This document shows, one piece after another, positions 32,504 through 44,200 of a stretch of 64,000 nucleotides of DNA. Within the stretch, counting starts at the first letter, position 1, and every line of letters begins with the position of its first letter. The position numbers and the translations under genes are program-made. Under the pieces are notes generated by a model. The model was not told where the DNA came from, made no database searches, and worked only from the letters and a program-made list of their open reading frames with translations. This DNA is from Colletotrichum lupini. Its lineage: Eukaryota > Ascomycota > Sordariomycetes > Glomerellales > Glomerellaceae. The DNA lies in assembly GCF_023278565.1 (NCBI RefSeq), contig NC_064677.1, positions 248,001 to 312,000 of the forward strand, given 5' to 3'.

Positions 32504-34403
32504 TCATCGGGGACTCTCACTCCTCCTCGGGAATTGAGCATCTGAGCATCCGCCATTTTGTTTACGTGTTCCTTTAGAGACCCATGGTGCCAAATGCTTC
32601 AAGTCACCAAGATCCACTTCTTCGGGTTGCTCGTCCGGTGGCCTATTATCACCATCCCGACTTGAGTGATTGGCAGCTAGTGCTTTGGTTTCGCGTTCAT
32701 CCTTTACGGCGGGTAACACACCGGTTGAATGGTGTCCGATTCCCAGATCCACATGGCTTATACCCCGAAGAGAATGATCAGGCTCACCGTTGTCGTTGTC
32801 AACAGAAATTAGTTCGTGCAACCGATCGCTCGGTCGCAAGACACTATCCCCAATAGTCCTCATTCTCGGCCTAGCACCAAATATGGAGTTTAAATGTTGA
32901 ACTGTTCGTCTCCGTCGTAAAAATAGACGACGGAAATAGTCTCTAAAGGCAGGCATGCAAGAGCAGAAGATGAAGCCGTTTAACTCGACGAATGACCAGT
33001 TAGAGATTGGCACAATGTCCCCTAGTAAGCGTCAGTACTCGCGTTTGCAACAAAACAACCAACTCACATGTCGGATTCGAAGTCTTCATGAAATCTTTGA
33101 TAGAGCTGAGTCTCAGAATGGAGACAAAGGTGATCCTACAACGAATATTAGCTCTTATCAACCCCACATTTCCGGGTTTCGCAGGGCACAACTCACAACA
33201 ATGCTACAGCGAACATCATATTACCGGCCCCAACCTTCTGTCTCCATCGCCAGTTGAGCCTGACGATTTGAGAAATGGGCATCGCTACTACAATAACATC
33301 AAGAGCAATATTGACCGATGCATGGGCCCAAGTCTGAACATTAATATCGTGGCATCGGCCTTGGTGTTCTCCATCCCACTTAGTCCAGGTGTAGCTGATG
33401 GGCCAGCACTGAACCGAAGTCGCAACTAGGAATGAAACGGCTGATATGACGCATGCCCATATGACACCCCAAGTCAAGCGCCTAAACTTTTCATCGGAAA
33501 ATAGGCGCAAGTAGAAGAACAGGAAATTGGTCTTCGCAAACATGACGGTGAATGCGTAAAAGTGCTCTCCGATGTAGAACAGCTTGCCGAGTCGGGTAAG
33601 CTTGGACTCTTCTCTTTTTGCGAACCTCATTGTCTGCCATTGCACTTACTTTGAAGAACTCGTTGATTTGCTCCGGTGTGAGTGTCCAGATGTCTTTTCC
33701 GAGGCCATTTTGAACCGCTGCAACACGGGTTAGATTCCATTCCAGGATTCTTTCCTCCGTGTATGGCTGAGGACGGCTTACTGAACACAACAACCACGCT
33801 CATAGGTACTGACATCAACTAGACCAATTTTACTTTAGTCAAGGTACAGGTCAAGTCGACATTTTGTCGTCATAGAGAAACATACCATTGAGAAAATCAG
33901 GGCATAGTCATCCAGTCCAATTATATAATCCAACCGTGAGAGTTGGGAGTACATGCGGACACCAACACTAAATACAGCCACAATAGCCCCTGCTACGGCA
34001 CTCGCAGTGGCTGAGGGACCTCTATCTCGATTGGGAAGTCCACAAATGTCGAATATGATTCTTTGGCTCTCTGCATTCATCAATATGAATCCTGTTAAAG
34101 GCGTCGAAGGCGGAGAGGCACATACTTAGTCCATCGACGACAGAGCAGTTTTGATAGCTGCAACCGATTATTCCGTACAGTTGTTGCTCTGCGCAAAGAA
34201 ATTTGATGGCGGCTTGTGCACTCGTCGCTGATGCGATTATTGTCGAGACGCAATGACTCTGAAAAGCGGCATAGCATTAGTAGTCGCATGAAGACTCGCG
34301 ACTTTGGCGTGACGATCAGGGAACTTACCGCGCATTCCGGCAGAAGGCTCTCGATACCCAAGCCCTGGGGTATGGCACTTGACACTAGAGTTGAGTCCAT
34401 CAT
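32504..34403 (-). CDS. CFEM-domain seven-transmembrane receptor-like protein (PTH11 type)
   Basis: Probable plasma-membrane GPCR-like protein. Eight exons (34329-34403, 34126-34258, 33886-34070, 33782-33818, 33650-33717, 33197-33582, 33068-33135, 32504-33021), introns of 46-70 bp, all phases consistent, giving 489 residues. The N-terminus is a reduced CFEM domain: LLPECASHCVSTI (Cys24, Cys28), then Cys47, Cys58, Cys63 and one in FDICGLPNRDRG. The pair normally in S.C...D..C.C is partly lost. Then come the fungal rhodopsin (SAT4-like) helices: LDYIIGLDDYALIF, GLGKDIWTLTPEQI, FYIGEHFYAFTVMFAK, LRLFSDEKFRRL, a helix-4/5 block ending QCWPISYTW, and VGAGNMMFAVALL. The charged tail (about 330-489) is cytoplasmic. 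No clear signal peptide precedes the CFEM, which is unusual and may mean an upstream exon is missed. Confidence 0.88.
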
Positions 34404-35622
34404 TCATCTCGGTAAGTCCGGCCAACGACAACTTCGACAAGACTAGGGATTGGCGACAAACCAAGCACATTGGTCGCAACGTCTTTCGATAGAGACGTTG
34501 ATAGTTGCAGACGTACACAGGAGCGTAACTGGGCCGATCCGTATTTGAAAGATCTTTTCTTCGAAGAAGATTCTCCCATGTTCGCCCTGAGATTCCACAT
34601 GACGTTGCTTCTCTATTTACGGCGGTGCTTGAATCAGGGCTACCCCATTTCATTGTTGACATTTGGTCAATCTAAGCTCTATTGAGATTCAGAGTGCAAC
34701 GGCTCAGTCTGGATCAGGCTCTTGCGCCAATCAATCATGTCCGATGTGCACTTATAGTTCAGCCGGTGCCATCTTAGCTGAGTGTCGGATCACTTTGAAT
34801 TTCAGTAGTGGGCAAAGTTGGGACTAGCACGCCATAGCACAGGGGCCAGCGTGCTGTCGAATGCGTGCTTCAGGGGACAGACAGGCTTCTCCGCAGGGCA
34901 GAAAATATACTAAGAAAGGAGAAATAAGAGTTCAACGTTTCTACAAGCATCAATCAGATGACTCTTGGCAACACAACCAAGGTCAACCCATATCGTTCTA
35001 ATGTAGATGCAGCAAAACAGTCGCTGTTCTGCGTGTTGATCTTTCTAGCTAGAAATGCACAAGTTGCAGGGCGAATGGGCACAATAGCGTGATTCTTTTT
35101 TCCCTCTGTAACTCTTCCACCTTAGCGACAACTTGATGGCAAGATGGCAAGACGAGGAATTCTAGACTTTCTAGATTGCAACGCGTGCGTAGCTAGAAGT
35201 AGTGCAGCAGCGAGATGTATTTGGTTTTGACCAAGTTAGTACCGTCATACAATTGCTTCAGTGACATGTTTGCGTTCTTGTTTACCCTTCTACCTGAAAC
35301 CCGTGGCTGACTCACTTTTAGCTACGTTGCAGAGGACAGCGACAAAAGAAGCCATGCATAACGTCACAACAATTCGAATGATGACTTCGAGCAAGCCCTC
35401 TGAGCGGCTACACGGTAATGACTGAACCTTCTGTATAAAAGCTAGCATAACGCTCTTGAGCTTGCAGCCTCAGAGCCAAGTATTCCCCTCCGTCGATCCC
35501 GGCACAACACGCCATCTAACTATATGTATTGCGGGGGAAGAAGAGGTGTAAAAGTTTCCGAAATGTGTTGACAGATCATCGTGCTTTGATAATTCTCTTG
35601 GTCTCTACCTCTGAACACCAAT
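34404..35622. other. intergenic, no gene recognised
   Basis: About 1.2 kb with the CFEM receptor promoter on the left and the hydrophobin 3' flank on the right. Nothing else recognised. Confidence 0.5.
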
Positions 35623-36042
35623 CTAAACACCAACGGGAGTCTGGCAAAGGACAGCCTGGCCGAGCTGTAGTAATAATTGTTAGAAAACGAGAAATAGACG
35701 TTGATCTTCGATTTATACTACTCACAACGGAAATGACACAGCAGCGGGCACGCTGACCAACATTGGCACAGATGCTTCTGAAATTGCTGGCCGAAGTCGG
35801 CACGTTCGTAGCTGTTGTCGGAGCTATTAGCATCGTTCACTTCACCTCTCTCTGATTAGTTCTGACTTACGAGAATGACAGTCAAGATCAGCAGCTCCCA
35901 GAACATCGGTGGCACAGCACTGAAGGCTGCTGTAGAGACCAGAGCAAGCAACATAGGGAGCAGAGCCGCCGCCAGTGTTGCCGGTAGGAATGGCGATGAC
36001 GGCAGTGGCCAAGATCGAAACGAGAGCGGTAGTGAACTGCAT
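35623..36042 (-). CDS. class II hydrophobin
   Basis: Small secreted amphipathic protein that self-assembles at air-water or hydrophobic surfaces. Three exons (35871-36042, 35726-35823, 35623-35664) with introns of 47 and 61 bp give 103 residues. Signal peptide about 1-18 (MQFTTALVSILATAVIAI). All eight cysteines are present: 33, 42-43, 55, 76, 85-86 and 97, spacing C-8-CC-11-C-20-C-8-CC-10-C. Typical class II blocks are SGLYSSLQCCATDVLG, RSICANVGQRARCCV and the end LCQTPVGV. The 20-residue loop between Cys55 and Cys76 is a few residues longer than the usual 16. The intron positions match those common in class II genes. Confidence 0.95.
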
Positions 36043-37667
36043 TTTGAAAGAGATACGATGATTGAGTGAGAGTCTTGAGTGACCGAAGAAGAGCTGGGAG
36101 CTGCAGGTTGCTTTGAGTAGGAGATAGAAGAGATGGTTAATTATGATGACTAGATATTGATTGAGAAGCCTGGCAACTGCAGACATTATATATCTGAGTC
36201 CAATTGCCGCCGTCACTGCTCATACGACTAAACAGATCAACTTGATAAATGGTCCTCTTGCATTTCCGCCACCATGTCACTGTTTGTGCAAAGTCCTGCG
36301 GCATAACTTCACCTCACCATTGACACCATTTCCCAGTCATCGCCGGACCAAAGGCACACGATGGGGTTCGTGAAGCTTTCGGCAATTCGGTAAGAAGAAC
36401 TCATTGCCAACGACTTGTGTATGCTTGGCAATATTGGCTTGGCTGTCCACTTTTAGTCCGAGAAACTGAGGTGTAGGTAAATCCACCTAACACGAGCTAC
36501 ATAAGACGGGAGCGGCTGCTCCCGTGCGGGTAAAAACGTGAGAAGTGATAAGGAATTCTGCAAAATTCCCGAAAAAAGTAATGTCCAACTTCATGATGCT
36601 GTTCGGGGATGCAGTTCGTCTGAATCCGGGTGGTGTGAAGGCGTTGGTCTGGTCCGGGATGATAATGGAAATTCGCCTACAGCCGCTCCCGCCTGTCAAA
36701 TGCAACATTCCCCGCCCTCAGCTCGACTAAAAGCGAATCAGGGGAAGAGGCGATTCTCAGCCCAGCCTTCGACTGGGAATAAATCACAATTGTGGCGCTG
36801 CAAGTACAGGCATGCCTGCAGATGATCAGCGCTGTCTACTGCCTCGTACCTTGTTTAGTGAATCAGGAGAGTCTTTCCGCAGGCGAAGTATAGTAGAGCA
36901 GGAAGGTAGGTATATGCAGCTAAAGTAACTAACCATTTGTGCAACGGGTATGCTAATGTGCATAAGGCTGGGCCCGTTGCTTTGAAGAACTTACTAGGAA
37001 TGTTGAGTATCTTTCAAGACGTATTATCATTGTAATTAAACCTGCGCTTTGGGACTTTGCTGCTGCTGCTGTAAGCCACTTTCACGTTGCATAAGACTAC
37101 GAACTGATGCGATGAGCTCTGAATCTGGGTTCCCCTTGGATACCACCACTCCCTTTCCATAAAGAAAATGCCCAAGGTATGAGATATGTGCAAATTAAGC
37201 CAAAAGTTTAGAGATGTGTTGGCAATTACCCATCCTAATTCATCAATCATTTCCGTGGAAAGAAGTCCTGCATGTTCGACATTGAAATTTGAAGATCCAC
37301 ACCGGTTGTTCACGCATGATCAGTCACACTACTATGCATGGGTTAAGCGTTCAGTCCTAGTAAACGGTGCTTTACATGGGTTGTGGACGACGCGGGTAGA
37401 GGCCTGCAGCAACCTAGAACCTAAATGCAACAATAATATTCCCAATGCTACCGAATCAATGATCAAGACCCAAATTTGCAGCGCAAAGATTTTCTAGGCA
37501 ACGCACAAATGAACCAGGTGATGTAACATAGAGAGAGCTAAAGCGGAAACCACTGCGATATCTGCAGACCATGGCCATCTGGTCCTTTTCCGTCTGATCA
37601 TTAATCGTCATGCTTTTACAACATATTCCAAGAGGTTGACAGGCAACTGAGACCTGTGGATCATGGC
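36043..37667. other. intergenic, no gene recognised
   Basis: Contains the hydrophobin promoter and a 185-bp segment with inverted GC-rich ends (36507-36691). Other short frames are unsupported. Confidence 0.5.
36507..36691. repeat. 185-bp segment with 12-bp terminal inverted repeats
   Basis: CGGGAGCGGCTG at 36507-36518 is repeated in inverse orientation at 36680-36691. The left end also folds on itself (8-bp stem 36506-36513 with 36518-36525, loop ggct). I see no clear target duplication, so a MITE is only one reading; a cruciform or chance GC-rich palindrome is another. Confidence 0.4.
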
Positions 37668-39071
37668 CTAGGCTTTGTGTCCCACAATTTCCGCCACCTC
37701 GTGCATCCGGTCTTGCATCCGGTCCTGCTCTTCGAATTTTTTCACAACTTGCAGAGTGGCAAAGTAACTGAATGGTAGAGCGATGAACCAAAGACCGCAG
37801 TTGATGCTTGCTGTAGCAATAAGGGGGGTTGGAACGGCTTGGATCCCGAGACCCACTGCTACCGCTGCCGTCTCGATGCCACGAAGCAAAGAGCTATACC
37901 GAATCTGGTCGCCGGGCGAGTCCGACAGATTTCCGATTGCCCAGTAGATGAAGTTCTCAATCATGCCAAGAGACGCTCTTTCCAGCATATAGAGCCCAAA
38001 TCCGCGTCCGAACTCGCTCTGAAAGGCCCAATCCAGGACAGGGAGCGTGAATCGATACTCATTTTGGATGATGACAGCCCATATCCAGGTTGCAGTGTTG
38101 AGACAGACTATCAGCGAATATGTTGCTAGAGCTCGTGTCTGGCGATTCTTGGACCACGGGAGATCCACAAGTGATCCTCCGAGCCATGTCGAGAAAGTGC
38201 TTACGATAGCTGCAACGAAACCACCCAGCGCTCTCGAGCGCACGCTGAAGTATGTTGCAAGGTAGGTGCCAGGGTATGCTTGAATCCAGCCAAAGTACCA
38301 GAATAGAGGTGTCAATAGAAGAATTGAACGGCTTCTGACTAGCTTCCACATCTCGAGGAGCTCTGTCCGCCAATGAATCCCTGTCGGCGCTTCGATGCGA
38401 CTTCCGTCATCCCGTATGACCTTGTCGGGGTTGGATAAGAAGAGACCCAGGAAGAAACCGAGACATTGTATGCCGATGAAGGCAAGGTACAGCTCGTATC
38501 CAACCTTGCCCTTCTGATTAACCTTGTGGTTGAGCGCTAGGGAGATGGCGCCACCAATAATCATGCCAAAGTTGCGGAAGGTGAACCACGTCGCGACGTA
38601 ACGGCCTCGCTTGTGGTATTCAGGATATCCCGTAGCAATCGCTCCCTCGACGCTGTAGAAGAATCCAGCACTTATGCCGCAGGCAACCGAGCCGAAGTAG
38701 ACGAGCCATGTTTCACCTGACCGATTGTTGACGTAAAGGCCGGCTGCATAGAGGGGATACCCAAGAGCACCAACTGCCAAAGTCCAGCGGAATCCAATCA
38801 GGTTGGTAAGGAACGGGCCAGCGAAGCAAGTCAACGTCATAAAGGCGTAAAGGAGAGCATTCGCTGCGTTGACCAGATCTGGACTTTGTGAACCGCCGAC
38901 GCCGAGTCCATTCATAGCACTCCATATTCCCGGTGCACAGAAAGCACAGAGACCAACGATGAGTATCTGAAAGAGAGTGCTCCTGAGAAACGATATGGGT
39001 TGCGACGGAGGCAGCGGCTGGTTGCCGGGCTCGATTTCTGGCTGGCGAAGGTCGGCCACCTCGATAGACAT
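37668..39071 (-). CDS. UNC93-like major facilitator superfamily protein
   Basis: Polytopic membrane protein, 467 residues, no introns, with about 11-12 hydrophobic helices. The block FCAPGIWSAMNGLGVGG after helix 1, followed by NAANALLYAFMTLTCF and the loop GYPEYHKRGRYVATWFTFRNFG, is typical of the fungal UNC93/DUF895 branch of MFS. Family members are transporters of unknown substrate; human UNC93 proteins do not help assign one here. It is transcribed away from the TauD/TfdA-type dioxygenase gene and shares its 968-bp upstream region, suggesting joint use, for example uptake of the compound the dioxygenase oxidises (inference). Confidence 0.9.
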   Translation of the reverse strand: MSIEVADLRQPEIEPGNQPLPPSQPISFLRSTLFQILIVGLCAFCAPGIWSAMNGLGVGGSQSPDLVNAANALLYAFMTLTCFAGPFLTNLIGFRWTLAVGALGYPLYAAGLYVNNRSGETWLVYFGSVACGISAGFFYSVEGAIATGYPEYHKRGRYVATWFTFRNFGMIIGGAISLALNHKVNQKGKVGYELYLAFIGIQCLGFFLGLFLSNPDKVIRDDGSRIEAPTGIHWRTELLEMWKLVRSRSILLLTPLFWYFGWIQAYPGTYLATYFSVRSRALGGFVAAIVSTFSTWLGGSLVDLPWSKNRQTRALATYSLIVCLNTATWIWAVIIQNEYRFTLPVLDWAFQSEFGRGFGLYMLERASLGMIENFIYWAIGNLSDSPGDQIRYSSLLRGIETAAVAVGLGIQAVPTPLIATASINCGLWFIALPFSYFATLQVVKKFEEQDRMQDRMHEVAEIVGHKA

Positions 39072-40039
39072 GACTGGCTAAGTTGCTGACTGGTACGATG
39101 GTCGAATTTTGACTCGAATATGCTTGATGATGAATTGAAAAGATTTGACGGCAGCGAGACAAGACCCCCTCTTCGAAGACCTTGATGGTTGCAGTTGCTG
39201 GAGGGCCAACCTTTATGGGCTGGTGTAAAATCGGAACCTCCTCAGGCAACTATTTACTTCACTTAGGGACTTGAGATAGACCTCAAATCCGCCTCTGTAA
39301 AATTCCCACTGCATGAGATTTGCTTGCAGGGTCACGAATTACGTGCTCAAGTTTCGTCCCAACGTCGCACCAATCGACAGTCCTGAACCAATCTCTTGAG
39401 CCTTACGAATGGTAACGCAGACCCCGCATCAGGGGCGGTCGGAAGCAGTCAATACGAATCTTTATCCGTTGGGAAGACTTGTTCGTCGTAGATCATATAA
39501 TTATGGAAGAGCCGGCGTGTAGCCCATTCGCCGTCGATGAGTTGCCTAAATGCTAGCAACATGGAGCTAGCAAAAGGATCGCATGTATCCATCATACAAA
39601 AGAATTTGCGTTCTCTCTTGCTTAGAATACGGTACTCGGAATATCGCGATATCGTTTCAAGCATGTATGAACCCTGAGTCCATAACGAAGAGCGAAGTTA
39701 AGCATGTGTTTGGGCCTTGATACATTCAACCTCAACTGAGGTGCAATGAACCAATCCTATCGGAGGACGCGGGTATTGATAACCGGGGTAGAGATATCGA
39801 TGCGACTCTCGCCAATTGGCATGAAGCCCAAAATAACGTGATTTTAGCTTCGAACGCATCAAAGCACATGCTACAACTTCCTCGGATAGGTATATAAGTT
39901 CCCGTTCAACCAATCTGACGTCGCGGGCGCTTCCATCAAACCCATCCTACATCCAGTACCTGCACGTTGTCCCAGATTGCGATCATCGGCATCGAAGCGA
40001 ATACTTCCTGCTACAGTTGCCGCAAGGCACGCAATCACA
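39072..40039. other. divergent promoter region of UNC93-like and TauD/TfdA-like genes
   Basis: 968 bp between two start codons. No gene seen; small frames are unsupported. Confidence 0.5.
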
Positions 40040-41218
40040 ATGACGACTTCACTCATATCGAATGTTACCGAAGGCCATAAATCAACCAATCAACTCAATC
40101 CCTCCATCGTATTTGAACAATTTCAAGATTTACCCCAGACAAATCAACGACTTCTGGGCGAGCCCCATCCCACTGGCACTGTGACACCACTGGCATTGAG
40201 GCCTTCTGGTCAGCACAAAGATGTTCAGTTGCATGAGGTCGTCCATGCTGTAGAATCTCTTCAGACGCAGGGCGAACTCACCAAGAAACTCGCCATTCAC
40301 GGGGTGCTTTTATTCAGAGGTTTGCCAATCCATGGCGCCGAGGATTTCAGCAAGTTCGCACACGCTTTCGGGTACAAACCACACGAAATCATTGGCATTG
40401 TAGTCGACAGACCGTTGTTGGCACCAAACGTGGCACCTGCGAACGAAAGCCCAAAAGAAGTTCTCATCTACAACCACAATGAGTCACCCCAGGTCCCGCA
40501 TGCGCCCGAATACGTTTTCTTCTATAACCACAAGGCACCCGCAAAAGGGGGCGAGACCCCCATTTCTTCATCACTGGAGCTCTTTCGACGAGCCAAGGAT
40601 GAAATCCCGGAGTTCATCCAGGAACTGACGGAGAAGGGAATTCTTAGCAGAGTGACCTATAAGTTCGACCAGCAATACACAGGAGGCTCAACCCTAGCAC
40701 AAGCTTTTGGAAAAAACTTCTTGGACGGTGACAGCGTGACCATGAAGCGCGAGAAGATCGAGGCACAGATTGCTAGATATGGAAGAGGCCAGCATACGAC
40801 GTGGGAATGGATAGACGACGGCGTGATCCTGACGCATAGGCTACCCGCGATTCGTACCCAGCCAGGCACGGGACTTCCGACGCTCTTCACCGGATTAGCC
40901 GCCTACTGGAAGAACTCTCAAGGCGGACAAGGGGCCAGAAAGGAAGTCACCAAACAGCTCTACGGCGACGGCACGCCAATCCCAGACAGGTATCTAGAAC
41001 ACTTAGCGAAGATCACAGATGAGATCCGAGTACTCCACAAGTGGCAACAGGGCGACGTTCTCGTCTTCGACAACGTTATTGCTCAGCACGGCAGACAGCC
41101 TTGGGAAGGCGAACAATCGGATCGTGTGGTGCTAGCTAGTCTATTCGATGGAGACAGTGTGCCTGGAGCATATGGTAACGGCGACTGGGCCCAGGTCGTT
41201 CAGGCCTTGGGCGGTTGA
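40040..41218 (+). CDS. TauD/TfdA-type Fe(II)/2-oxoglutarate-dependent dioxygenase
   Basis: Non-heme iron oxygenase, 392 residues, no introns, start at MTTSLISNVTEG in a cacaATGACG context. The iron triad is His146-x-Glu148 (YNHNESP) and His350 (DNVIAQHGRQPW). Arg362 in SDRVVLASLFDG fits the 2-oxoglutarate-binding arginine. The core begins ELTKKLAIHGVLLFRGLP. The HxE form and the FYNHKAPAKGGETPISSS block match the clavaminate-synthase-like branch of TauD proteins, so the substrate may not be taurine. No targeting signal is evident. Paired divergently with the UNC93-like gene. Confidence 0.92.
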   Translation: MTTSLISNVTEGHKSTNQLNPSIVFEQFQDLPQTNQRLLGEPHPTGTVTPLALRPSGQHKDVQLHEVVHAVESLQTQGELTKKLAIHGVLLFRGLPIHGAEDFSKFAHAFGYKPHEIIGIVVDRPLLAPNVAPANESPKEVLIYNHNESPQVPHAPEYVFFYNHKAPAKGGETPISSSLELFRRAKDEIPEFIQELTEKGILSRVTYKFDQQYTGGSTLAQAFGKNFLDGDSVTMKREKIEAQIARYGRGQHTTWEWIDDGVILTHRLPAIRTQPGTGLPTLFTGLAAYWKNSQGGQGARKEVTKQLYGDGTPIPDRYLEHLAKITDEIRVLHKWQQGDVLVFDNVIAQHGRQPWEGEQSDRVVLASLFDGDSVPGAYGNGDWAQVVQALGG

Positions 41219-44200
41219 CGATGTTGAAATTGGATGGGTATCTTGACAAGAGGCGACACACTTGACTTGTCTTCACGATTAAGTCAACAAAGACTCTTTA
41301 AAGAAAAGAAGAAGATGGGGTGATTATAATTATATTTCGACTGATGACCACATTGCTTTCTTCAACAAAACATGAACTGAACCCAAATGTGCTGCTGAGG
41401 CTGCCAGAGGTGGTTGGCAATTTGGGCCATGGCCCAGATTTTCGTGCAGTCTAAGGGGCTACTACTGTCAGACTAGTCGCCTCGAGCTTAAACTAGGTGT
41501 GAAATTTTGATTGGAACTGAGGGAGTCGACTGAAATCCCAATCATTCTCCCTTGCAGCACCCTTTCGTTACATGAAGTCTCCATTAGGATTCCTAAGCTC
41601 ACCCCTTGCCTCGACCGTAGGAATGGGGAGCTCACACCATTTCCGAGAGCTCAGGCACCAGGCACGAGGACGGTTGAAATCGTCCCGTCGCCAAATTTTA
41701 CAGTTGGAGCTCTTTATCCATCATACCTACTGCCTAGTCTCTCTTGTTCCCTTTGCGAATTGCACATTGGTGATCCGGTGTCTCAGCCCCTTCGTAGTAT
41801 GGAGTAGAGCTCAGCCTGTGCTCCCTAAAAGCCTGCGACACATCCTGGAAGCTCCAATATCGAGACGCAAGAAGAGTGAACTTTCATTAAGTATTCAATG
41901 CTAAAATATCCGGGGCTTAGAGAGAGCCACAGCTGGTTGCTATCGAAGAATATGAAATAACGACCAGTAGCTGTTCCGCACATCATTAAGCTACTGAATA
42001 CTTCACACGGGGCAACAAACTTAAAGGTAAAGAATAAAGCAATTGATGTTTATTGTGTTGTCGGCTGAGTCTGGATCTACTACGGGACGCGGGTTAAAAC
42101 CGGTTCAAAGAAAGAGCATTCAAGTTCACATTTGTGGTCTTGCTACGATGAGATCCCTACAGAAAGGGCTTGATGCTCTAATTGGCCTTTCTGGTGCGCT
42201 GGGGTAGTACATATCATATCTTGTTCCAGAGCAGGACAGTCCTTCATCACTTCAAGGCTTCTTCATCGATTCAAGATGACGACATACTAAGAATCCTAGA
42301 CCAGAGACGGGCATTGATTCATAATGAATTATTCAGTAAATCTTTCCAAAAACGACAAGATATTAGTAAGATCTTGAGTGATCATACTTTGAGGTCCCCG
42401 GATGTACACTGGAAGTTCAGTAGACAATTCTTCCATGGGCTCGAGAATCGATTTTCTATCGTGGCTATGCCAAAAAGGCCGTACCTTACGGGGTTTCTTC
42501 ACACAATTACAGGCAGTGGCGGCATGCCGTTCCCAAGATACCAGTAGTTGCGGATGGCGTATCGACCTCTTTCTCTGTTTCAGTATGGACCAGACGATAG
42601 ATGCATGATTCTATTGAGACCGCATGAACCTTGCTCTGAAAAGTCTGAAAAGCGTTCGGCCTAGCGAATTGGGCCGTGACGTCGGAACAAATAGTTATCT
42701 GCCTCAATACAATTGGTATCGCAATCCAGTAGCACCCGACATGATGTTTACCCTGTTATCGTTTAGCGTCGTTTCGAGCTCCAGGTGCGAGATTCTTCCG
42801 CGAATGTGTGCGTGGCTCAATGGAGGCCGAGATTGATGGCTATATGTACAACGACTTCAGAGGTGGTCTAGCTGAAGATATTTCGGAACAGTGGATGAAA
42901 CTGAAATATTCAAATAGAAGGAAATCTTAAGGACTCGACCGTCGTCGATCTGACACGGCGGACAGGGCATATTCCGCAGTCGACTGCACCGCCAGAGTCG
43001 TGAGGACACGTTGAGTTAACACATCTTGCATTGAGATGGTTTGAGGGAAGAGAGTGGTTATTTATGTCTGAATACTCAGTGTCTCCCTTGAGTCGTGGTA
43101 ACCCCAGTGCCCTGAGGCATCTTCTTGGATGTGGTGGGGGCTTCGGCTAGGAGCAAGGGAGGGACGAGGCGAGCAGTCAGCCCGTAGCTCCACGGACGAC
43201 ATGTGCCAAATCAGGGAGTGCACGTGACTTTGAGGCTTGGGAAGTGTCAAGAGATGCATATTCCGAAGGCATGTACAGGATTTAGGTATCAGAAGATGAG
43301 AAGGGACATCGAACTGTTGTCATTACCCAATCTTGTTTGTGATATAGGTAGTCGCTTGATGAGATTGCTAACAGTTGAATAATATCTATCTTGGTTGATT
43401 ATGAGAGTTGATGTGCATTATCTGCAATGTTAAGATATGAATAGTCACCCAGAATATCCTCCAGGGATCCAACAAATACTACTCAGATCATGATTCACTC
43501 GAAAGCTGTCCAAGCCAATACAAATATCAGACCTAAACAATTGAAACAGCACTCACTATGCCTGGCTTCATCGACGAAAGGATAAGCGGCCGATATCAGA
43601 TACTGAGGTTATATCCAAAACGTAAAACCATCAAGCTCTTTAGCCTTGCGAGACCAGGGCATAGATCTTTCATGGTATATTCTTTGAGAAAACATTATTC
43701 CTTGACTTCTTGTTTTAAGACGCCATGACATCCTTCCGTTGTCTCGGATCACTTCAGGTCATGATAGGTGACTTGGGGATCTGCCTACTTTATTCGATGA
43801 CCAACATGGTATGATATGGAAATCGGCGTCGTACCAAGGTTCATTCGATTGAGTATATGAGAGGGTTCCGACCCTGGCATTTTTTCAGGATCTTCTCGAC
43901 ATTTCGATGAGACCCCTCAAAGGTTTGGTCGCAGCTGCCATCTACACCAACATGCGGAATCCTCGGACATCAAGAAATTAGCATGTGCACAACACCCCGG
44001 AAGCCTATTGATACGTCTAATACAAATTGATTAATGATTCTGATACCTGTTATCTATATATGAGGACCATAATCGGAAATCACCTTCGTCTATTGTCAAA
44101 TTACAGGCTTTGACTATCTAGATTATAATTATCGCTACATGTGCCTCAAGTTACACGTCTACAAGGAAATGAAAGAATGGTTGAATTCTAGCACAATTAA

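Noticed and set aside
34092..34125. 34-bp second intron in the CFEM receptor gene
   Set aside because: Too short for a fungal intron; the acceptor at 34071 gives a 55-bp intron and a better family match (GLKSQRIIFDICGLP).
43558..43728. 57-codon frame starting MPGFIDERISG in the gene-poor region
   Set aside because: Short, no recognisable motif and no downstream exon; chance is likely.
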